This document shows positions 56,197 through 64,000 of a DNA stretch of 64,000 nucleotides, in pieces. Location: NCBI GenBank assembly GCA_964019415.1, contig OZ025869.1, forward strand, positions 4,466,765-4,530,764, read 5' to 3'. Positions within the stretch are counted from its first letter, which is position 1; each line of letters begins with the position of its first letter. A program made the translations under genes and the position numbers. The notes below the pieces were generated by a model that saw only the letters and a program-made list of their open reading frames with translations, searched no databases and was not told the origin of the DNA. The stretch comes from Ianthella basta. Taxonomy: Eukaryota > Porifera > Demospongiae > Verongiida > Ianthellidae.

Positions 56197-59100
56197 GATC
56201 AGATCGGCCAACATCTATGAAGATCGTGAGTCATTAGTGGCCCAAGTTAGGTAAGAATCAGTATTTAAAACATTTTGTACATACGTACGTGGATCTTTAT
56301 TGTATTAGTTGTAAGCTACGTAGCTAAGTATTGGGAGACTTACCTAGGCTTCCTGTGGCCTCCGTGTTGTACGCGTACGCATGCTCCACTGAATCAAAGC
56401 AGTTTAGGCTCAGTTGCACCTTCTCCTTCTCTTCCATGTCCGATAGAAGGACGAAATTGAAGCTCTCCATATGCGTCCATAGCCTGTTGACTTCCCTGGC
56501 AGTGTATGACTGCCACCACAAGATTTGCCCCACAAAAGTCAGGCAGGTGCCTTTTAAGATGCTCCCCAGTCTGCGATGTGCTGTCCATTTGTAACAGCGA
56601 TAGCGAAGAGCCATCTTTGGTGAATGTTGTCATGATGGCAGAGTCCATAGGCGCTGACTCGGCCCACAGCATGGCACTGCGGCAGTAGTCTTTGAACACT
56701 GAAGGCAGCCCACCTGTTAGGAGAATAAATGTATCGTGTAAGTTTGCATCCTTCATAGATGTAAATTATTAGATAGTGATAACATGAGATGTTTTCTACT
56801 CACCAGCGTGCAAACAACCACTGCCTTCCCTACATAGACAGCACTACCGTGCTGTCTGATACTCATTTAACTAGTTAGTACATTATAGTATTTTACTTTG
56901 GCAACCATGGGAATGGGATCCATAACCGAATATAATGCCATGTGTACCTTTAAAGGAGAGGTTGGTAAAAGTCTTTAGTTATATACTATATGCAGAATTG
57001 GTTACATGAACTTTCGTGTAGTCAGTTTAACTGTATACTGTTTCACAAATGGGAAATACAAAACATGTATAATGACAGGAACTACATGATACTCATGCAT
57101 GATCAAAACAAAGGTAATAAACTCTGTCTGTGTTTCTGCCCGGGTCCAAACAGCAACAGGACATCAGCGATCGGCAGACAGGAATGGAAACTGACAATGT
57201 TAGCTATGAAAACCGTACTGCAACAGCTGACAATGCTAGCTACGAAAACTGCACTGCGACAGAAGAAGTGGCTCTCAGCATCATGGATTATGATGAGTAC
57301 AGACTGGTAGAGCTCGACACCTGTAGTGAGAGCAGTGAAGAGAAAATGGAAGTGATCAGTCAACAGCAATCAAAGCTGGTGGAATGTTGCGTAAAAAGAT
57401 GCATGGCACAATTCAGCATGATAGAGCTGGAAAACATAAAACTAATATTTCAGCAGAAGTCCCAAACGGAGCAACGGCAGTTCATCATGGACCAGCTGAC
57501 AGTAGCTCCTGTGCTATCAAGTTCCAGTGCCCTTTCTCAAGTAAAGCAGTTGCATCTAATGGGGATGTTGGCACCTCTCACTCCCGGCTCAAAAGCATAT
57601 ACGATGCATTGCAGGGTGGTGCTAGGAAGCTTCCGGGCAGAAGGAAGTCACCAAGATGCCTCTCAGCAAAACACACCACTATGGTTGCTTGGCTCGAGGA
57701 TTATGCTCACCGGATGGGGGAGAAGATGCCACATCTTGATCAGATCCATCTTCCTCACTTTTTGACCAAGAAGGCTGTTTATGGAATAACGAAAAGTGAG
57801 TGAGAGAGCACAGTCCAAGATGAGCATATACAGCTCACTAACACACAACGCATACAGTATATGACAATTTGTCGCATACATCAAAGGAAGAACATGGTGT
57901 TATTTTTAAACAACAGCTCACTGTTTACACTTTAGCACAGTGTTAATACAAATGGGCTGTTACTGATACAGCTAGTCAGTGACACTTTCCAGCCAATCAA
58001 TTTTGCAAATGTTTTGTCTATAGCTTCATGGTTAGGGTTAGGACAACTTGCTCTAAGGGTAGATCCAAAACTTTAGCTCACGTTCAATTCTTGCTCAGAT
58101 GGCACTGTATATGTAGCACACTGTGATGTAGGATGACAATGTTAAGTCATGTGAGAAAGATGCTCTCACAGACAATAAGGGACTGGACAGTAAGTTTGCT
58201 GCATATCAACTGGTGAAATGTGCCTCAATAACACAAATTTTCGCTACCCTAGACTACTTAACTCAACAGAAAGGCATTTGTACACGTCATCGGCACCTCA
58301 CATTGTGTCACTCATATGCTCACATGCAGAATCACTCTTGGAAGAAGGGCTCGTTCCTGAAGATATCATCTCCTTCCAGCACTTTGTCAAAGTATGAAAC
58401 AGTGACTTTAAAAAGATAATAATTCCTAAGGTACGTCGGTAACTGAGTCTACTAGGGCACAAAGATATAACTAATGCATCTTTGAAGCTTTGGTAATTTG
58501 TTCACATTACCTCACCGTATGCAGATGAGTCGGTTCATTATGCTGGTGAGTGATGAAAGTCTGTGGGGACAGAGAGAGCAAAACAGCTTGAGTCCAGCTA
58601 CAGCAAGCATCTAGGGCATGTGTTGTAAGTGTAGCAAACATACACATTACATGCATCAGGCTACCACTACAGGCAAGTGCAATAAATCAAGATTCCATTT
58701 CTTAAAATCTACAGTACAGAGAGGAAGAAGTACTACAAACATCGCAAAAAGACTCGCAACCAGCCAGACAAGTACTTGTGCATTATCATTGATGGTATGG
58801 ATCAAGCCAAGACGAATGTCCCACAGATGCCTAAGGTGGCTAAATCAGTGCAGAACTTGTGGCGGCTTCAAATTCACGTGACTGGTAAGTGGATTCCCTT
58901 GCATGATTCCTAAATTTGAAGCTGATACATATGTCATGCAATGTTTTGATTTCTGTAGGTGCACTAGCACACACCTAGAGCTAAAGGGGGGGAAAAAGCC
59001 TATGCCTTCATTGACCTACACCAGTGGCCGTCTACCAGCAACACCACCATAGCTATTTTACTGCATGTCATTCAGCAGCAGGAACAATTGTCTAAGGTTA

Positions 59101-60065
59101 GTGATAGGAGCGCACAGTTACTCCTTCAATTGTCAATTTCACTGGTTACCAAAATTACTGAGACAAAATGGATACATAGTGAAAATAAATACTACTACCA
59201 TCATTACATTTGGTATTAAAGGACAATGTCTTGAGACTTTCTGAGTCATGCCTATGAGCAAAACACCATTTGGCAATGCAGTGACTTCAAAGCCTGTGTC
59301 AATTTTCCATCAACTCCTTATGTTATGACCCAGCCTAATGCAGTAGGGTCATTACTTGGCAGCATAGCTTCACAAACTGTAGAAGTTAACTTGTGCACCA
59401 TTCCATGTGTCTAGGCTCTCCTGCCTTGCTGTACAGTTGGCTGTGATTTTATCTACCCCAGCCACCTTCCAGATGTTGTTGCACTGTTGGACAGTGCGGT
59501 ATGTAGTTCACTTGAGGTATACACACAGTCTACTGTAGGTATCAGCTGACAATTCCACACTATCCCTCATTTCTGGAAACCTTTAGAGCCCTTTACCCTA
59601 TACTTGTATTGCACCTTGCATGGAGGATGATGGCCCCAATACCCATAACTGTCTAAAACAGGTAAAGATTAGAATTATTGACATTGTGCACTCATCCGTT
59701 CTCTTCACAGGTTTTGTACCTCCAGTTAGACAACTGCTACAAAGAAAACAAAAACCGATACATGCTGGCCTTCTGTGCTTTGCTGGTAGAGCTGAAGATC
59801 TTTCGAAAGGTGAGTGTAATACATAACTCTTACAATCCCACCACATCAATGACTATCCCATCAACTATCAAAAGAGTTAAACTGCCTGCATTACCACTGC
59901 CTTTGTTCCATAGGTTAAATTGAACTTTTTGCCTGTGGGACACACTCATGAAGATATCGACCAGTTTTTCTCACATATATCATGTCAGCTTGACAAGACA
60001 GGTGCAGAAACCCTTACAGGTAAATATACACACACACAGACAGACAGACAGACAGACAGACACAA

Positions 60066-60150
<85 letters not shown>

Positions 60151-62345
60151 GTAATATTTTAACTACTAGCATATTAAGCTGTTTAAATTTGATGATGTTG
60201 CAATAAATGTCAAGGTTACATAATACATGAGCCAAAAGCTGAGTACATCTCACAATCATGCATGACCTTCTTGATCCCTTTGCATACATTGCAAATCTTT
60301 TGTCATATGCTACACTTAGCACTGACTAAAGCGATTGAAGAGAGCTACAGTCTGCAGCCATCTGTTGTCATAATGAAACACTTATTTGAAGCCAAAGAGT
60401 GGTTACAGGACAGCATTGAAGAAATCCATGGTCACTCAGAGCCACTTTGCTTAAATTTGAGCTTAATAGTGGTGATAAGGCCGAACTGTTTACTGCAAGA
60501 TGGTCAGACGGACCATGGAAAAATCATGGACAACTACTGAAGGTAAACTGATAAAGCACATTTATGAAAGATAATGTTTGGAACTACACATGGTAAGAAA
60601 AAAGGACGGGCTCTGGATAGAGCCCGCCCAGTTCGGTATATAAGGGGGGAATGGATTAGTGGCTGTTGGTGGTGACAAATGACCCGGCTGCTAAAGGGTC
60701 GGCTATCTGGAGGTTGAGATCTGGAGGTTGCCAGTGCTGGTCTGGTTCACTGCCATTTCCCTACCCAACTCTTTCCTTACCATGTGTTGTTCCAAAAATT
60801 ATCTTCATTTGTGTCACCATGGTACATAGACCATCTTAAAAAGCACATTTAGTCATACGTTGAATGATAAAATCAATGGTTATCATGGTTGTTATACCTC
60901 AAAACATTTACATTTTTTGACATTTACATTTTAAAATCACCCTTAAAGCTCACCTAGATTGACTGCATCATCCTTAGAAGCCATCAATTTAAGTTGTTGG
61001 AATCTGACATCCAGAAGTGGCTACCATGGCTGTCCATCGCAGCACGCAGAGTGGCACATTTTTTTTTAAATCTGGTGCCTGAATTTGGTACTAGCGATCC
61101 AGAAGCATCATGGCTGTTGGAAGATTTAAAGGCAACATCAGACAGCAGGAGGCCAGAAACTGTTCCTCTACATGTACCAGAATCAGACATCTTCGCGTCT
61201 GAAAGAGCAATTGAAAGCCATGTAAGCAGATTCTAAACAGCATTTCTGTTACTAAATGATCTATATTGATTAGAATTCGCTAGCAAAATTAGTGTAACAA
61301 TGCTTACTCGCTACTTTTAGCGTTAGCTTCAGCAGCTGTCCTTTGCCATGTGCGAAAATGGTGGCTTACCGTTACTTCCGCTATTACGCAATGATTCTAT
61401 TGATTGAGCAATGGCACCAAGTACAAACTTGCACATCATCTTAACTGAGTGCAAATTTGCACTCCTTCCAGCAGAGTGCAAATTTGCACTCCCTGCAGCT
61501 GAGTGTAAATTTGCACTCCCTCCAGCTGAGAGCAAATTTGTACTCCTTCCAGCAGAGTGCAAAATTGCACTCCCTTCAGCTGAGTGCACATTTGCACTCC
61601 TTCCAGCTGAGTGCAAATTTGCACTCCCTTCAGCTGAGTGCAAATTTGCACTCCCTTCAGCTGAGTGCAAATTTGCACTCCCTTCAGCTGAGTGCAAATT
61701 TGCACTCCCTTCAGCTGAGTGCAAATTTGCACTCTATCCAGCAGAGTGCAAATTTGCACTCCTTCCAGCAGAGTGCAAATTTGCACTCCCTTCAGCTGAG
61801 TGCAAATTTGCACTCCCTTCAGCCGAGTGCAAATTTGCACTCCCTTCAGCTGAGTGCAAATTTGCACTCCCTTCAGCTGAGTGCAAATTTGCACTCCTTC
61901 CAACTGAGTGCAAATTCGCATTTCTTCCTTACCATGTACATACAATTGTGTTGTTCATGCTTGTTTAATGCCATCAATCCACTTAGGTGTACATTGGACC
62001 CTACCAGCCTCGCCAGAATCTAGTCACTACAGTGGAAAACTGTAGTGACTTGAGATTGGGCAGCTAGTGGCAGTTCTTTGCGAAGATTGTCCCTCATAGC
62101 CTGCAATTGGGGAGTGTGTGGAGCTTGGTACAGAAGAAGTAGAGATTCGGTGGCTGGAAGGGACATATTCCACATCATGGACACCATCAAGGGTACCAGA
62201 CCCTCATGACAAGCACAGAAAGGTGGACTGGAGACAGACAGTGCCCAGAAAATCCATTCTTCTGCACAATTTTACTCTAACTACTACTAAACGTCTTAGA
62301 AAGCACACGGCTTCATCCCTTACAAAACTTTATGATCAATCATAG
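56197..62345 (+). CDS. Multi-exon transposase-like gene (DUF7869-type)
   Basis: Possible exon 1 is 56197-56252 (MIRSANIYEDRESLVAQVR/GTAAGA). The clearer exons run 57151-57796 (acidic start, then LKSIYDALQGGARKLPG and HLDQIHLPHFLTKKAVYGI) and 58328-58390 (LEEGLVPEDIISFQHFVK). They continue through about 58717-58883 (DKYLCIIIDGMDQAKTNVPQ) and 58960-59097 (KAYAFIDLHQWPSTSNTTIA). Next come 59711-59811 (VLYLQLDNCYKENKNRYMLA), 59915-60019 (FLPVGHTHEDIDQFFSHI), about 60340-60540, about 60985-61220, about 61987 and 62105-62345 (EIRWLEGTYSTSWTP, stop). IDGMDQ, QLDN..ENKN and GHTHEDID fit a DDE/RNase-H-like core. The frame shifts near 57500 and at a G6A5 run near 58990, so this copy is damaged or the sequence has errors there. 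Confidence 0.7.
56324..56714 (-). other. Coding-like minus-strand segment, unrecognised
   Basis: After an acceptor-like TTCTCCTAACAG at about 56715 the frame reads GGLPSVFKDYCRSAMLWAES, then MDSAIMTTFTKDGSSLSLLQ. A second frame lower down has NRLWTHMESFNFVLLSDMEE. Both look protein-like but overlap in different frames, so one shift or an intron is needed. It lies in the first intron of the opposite-strand gene. Identity unknown. Confidence 0.35.
60017..60150. repeat. (CA)n microsatellite directly behind a splice donor
   Basis: Begins a few bases after the donor GTAAATA at 60020, first as (CAGA)n then pure CA. Intronic within the transposase-like gene. Confidence 0.95.
60577..60796. mobile_element. 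220-bp MITE-like insertion in an intron
   Basis: 21-bp terminal inverted repeats with one mismatch (TTTGGAACTACACATGGTAA / TTTGGAACAACACATGGTAA). Inside are a short hairpin (GGGCTCT GGAT AGAGCCC) and a TATATAAGGGGGG stretch. No coding capacity. Superfamily unknown. Confidence 0.75.
61447..61915. repeat. 27-bp minisatellite, about 17 copies
   Basis: Unit GAGTGCAAATTTGCACTCCC then TTCAGCT. Nearly every unit preserves the perfect 16-bp palindrome AGTGCAAATTTGCACT. It lies in the intron between the exons ending near 61220 and starting near 61987. The unit is a multiple of 3, so long frames on both strands are artefacts. Confidence 0.97.
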
Positions 62346-64000
62346 ATGTAAACTGTTTAGTAACTTTACTGGGCTGTACATGAGTTCTGCACATTTAATG
62401 TACCAAATCACTCCATCCACTTGTGGAAGTTTATTGTTATGCATTTTACTATAATCCATGTACTGCTGTCTGAGCTATGATGTGCAAGATAAATGATAAA
62501 AATAGGAGAACAATGATTACTGAGTCAATACATTAGCATAAAAGGGTCACTTTCTTGCACTTTTCAACCACATTAGCAAACGCATGTGGGTTATGGCAAC
62601 ATTGTTTACATAAGGGTGAACTGTGTGGTAATATCACATTCTTCTATGTTACCATGGCTACGCATGTGACTGGGCGTGATGTGCGTGTGATTTGAGAGTC
62701 TGGATTGAGCAAAAATGCAGAATTCACCCTTCTTGTCTGGGGCATTTACGAAGGAAAGCGTTCTTCGTTGCAGCAAAACGTCTGCGCTCTGCTGGAAGGT
62801 GCGCGGTCATTTTCGAGGGCTTTGTTTGAACGAAATTATGACGTCATTGATAGAAGTCATGATATTGTCACGTGATACGCCTTGTGAAGTGGATATTTCA
62901 CCATTGCTGTCACTAAACGGCTGTGCCATAGCCGTCGAGACGTTTTTTTCGTGGAATGAAGATTGAAATGGTTAGTCAACTGAATTCTCTAGCTTCTCCA
63001 TGTGGGCAAATGCTACGCAAGGTTCCTATCTAGAGTTACATGACCCTAAATGTTTCTAACCAGCAAGTAATCGCAGTTTTCTTATCATAGCTTCATGGCG
63101 GAATGGTTTAACAACTTTGCCCACATGGAAAAGTTAGATAGCACAAATGCGCATCGAATGATGCCATTATCTTTAATCTGAGACTTTTCCTTCAGTACGG
63201 CAACGGCATTTACCTCTATTTTAGTGCCTTCGTTATCGTCGCTATAACTCTCTCTAGTAAGGGTCTATTAACAAAAATCGTGCACAGCGTTACAAAGGGG
63301 TTCTTTGCCTCTACCATGGTACTTGTCTTGTTCTCATCCAGCTGCGCCTGTAGGAGATATATGCGAAAATACGAAGGTCAAAATCGGCCACACGCAGCAC
63401 CCGCAATGTTTACATAGCCATAACTCACATGCAAAGAATTTTAATCCATTTGTAAACAAATATTTTAACGCTTTATAGCTGATTGTGTTTAATTGTGTAG
63501 TGACTCTTCTATATATACATGTTCTGTTGAATGGTTAGGCTATAGTAATTTTGCTGTAGGTACTTTACTTACCTGTACACACTCATGCTATTATACTTCA
63601 ATGTAAAAAAACAAAAAAAAATATATATGTGCTTAGTGACTATTAAAGCTTGTGCATCGCACATATACATACACACACTTGCATCCAAACAACTGAAAGT
63701 CAACAGTTACTGTATACACATATAACATCTTGTGCATTTTGTTGGTGGTATGTACACTGCAGATTTGAACATGGTGCAATGCGTATCTGCCATTGTCATT
63801 GGATTCAATGAAGTGCCTGCTGCATGTCAGCTGGGACACAACTTTATCGTACAGCACAGTGACTGTGCAATGTGGCAGGCAGTGATCAAAAAGTTCAGTA
63901 ATGAAGGACAAACTGTGATGATGCAGCTGAACCAGGTACAATGTGACGTAACACTGATCTTTGGGAAAAGCCACTCCCAGTTTTTTAGATCTTCAAATGC
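62346..64000. other. No gene recognised; small MITE-like repeat at 62988-63138
   Basis: 62715-62966 is an 83-codon plus frame followed by GGTTAG, possibly a first exon, unrecognised. 62988-63138 is 151 bp with about 23-bp imperfect inverted ends (TCTAGCTTCTCCATGTGGGC / TCTAACTTTTCCATGTGGGC). The rest shows nothing. Confidence 0.45.

Noticed and set aside
61447-61915. CRISPR array
   Set aside because: Repeats are contiguous with no unique spacers, there are no cas genes, and the context is eukaryotic.
61411-62023. Long frames across the 27-bp and 38-bp minisatellites (also 54846-55378)
   Set aside because: Products of repeat period and composition. The 27-bp array is intronic.

Overview
The window is eukaryotic DNA from a marine invertebrate, most likely a sponge or cnidarian. 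The reasons are split genes with GT-AG introns, long (TG)n/(CA)n tracts, a BEN-domain gene, an ankyrin exon, and a dense mix of LINE, Merlin, Tc1/mariner, pogo-like, Helitron and integrase-type DNA transposons. The species is inferred from content only.

Layout. 0-3.8 kb: unrecognised minus-strand ORFs and a palindromic insertion (1101-1612) carrying hammerhead-like cores. Its empty site survives in a related copy near 38.9 kb. 3.8-6.85 kb: a LINE with one uninterrupted 1002-aa endonuclease/reverse transcriptase frame. 7.6-12.3 kb: a pogo-like fragment, TG-rich DNA, a broken Merlin transposase and degenerate TTAGGG-like G-rich DNA. 15-17.8 kb: a repeat with a colinear relative at 55-56 kb.

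18.3-34.3 kb holds three relatives of one integrase-type DNA transposon. A (up to 20716) and C (from 30277) are partial. B (21321-29985, 8665 bp) looks whole: matching 8-bp target duplications, about 1.47-kb near-identical terminal inverted repeats, a five-exon DDE integrase (416 aa by my exon model) and a two-exon RING-like gene (372 aa). Each arm of B also contains a textbook hammerhead ribozyme motif pointing inward. This is the most striking thing in the window.

34-43 kb and 51.8-53 kb are a mosaic of direct duplications, one copy split by an 804-bp insertion with an 8-bp target duplication, plus a Helitron helicase tail. 43.2-44.0 kb is an ORF built on fifteen 30-bp repeats. 47-49.1 kb holds the two most host-like genes (ankyrin, BEN). 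49.4-50.5 kb is a Tc1-like transposase with a short internal inversion. 53.5-54.6 kb encodes a 22-residue repeat protein with a degenerate 2A-like motif. 56.2-62.3 kb is a many-exon gene resembling the DUF7869 transposase-like family. A minisatellite in its intron shares a 16-bp palindrome with another minisatellite at 55.0 kb. The last 1.6 kb shows only a small MITE-like repeat and an unrecognised short ORF.

All calls come from reading the sequence. No searches, folding or alignment programs were run.
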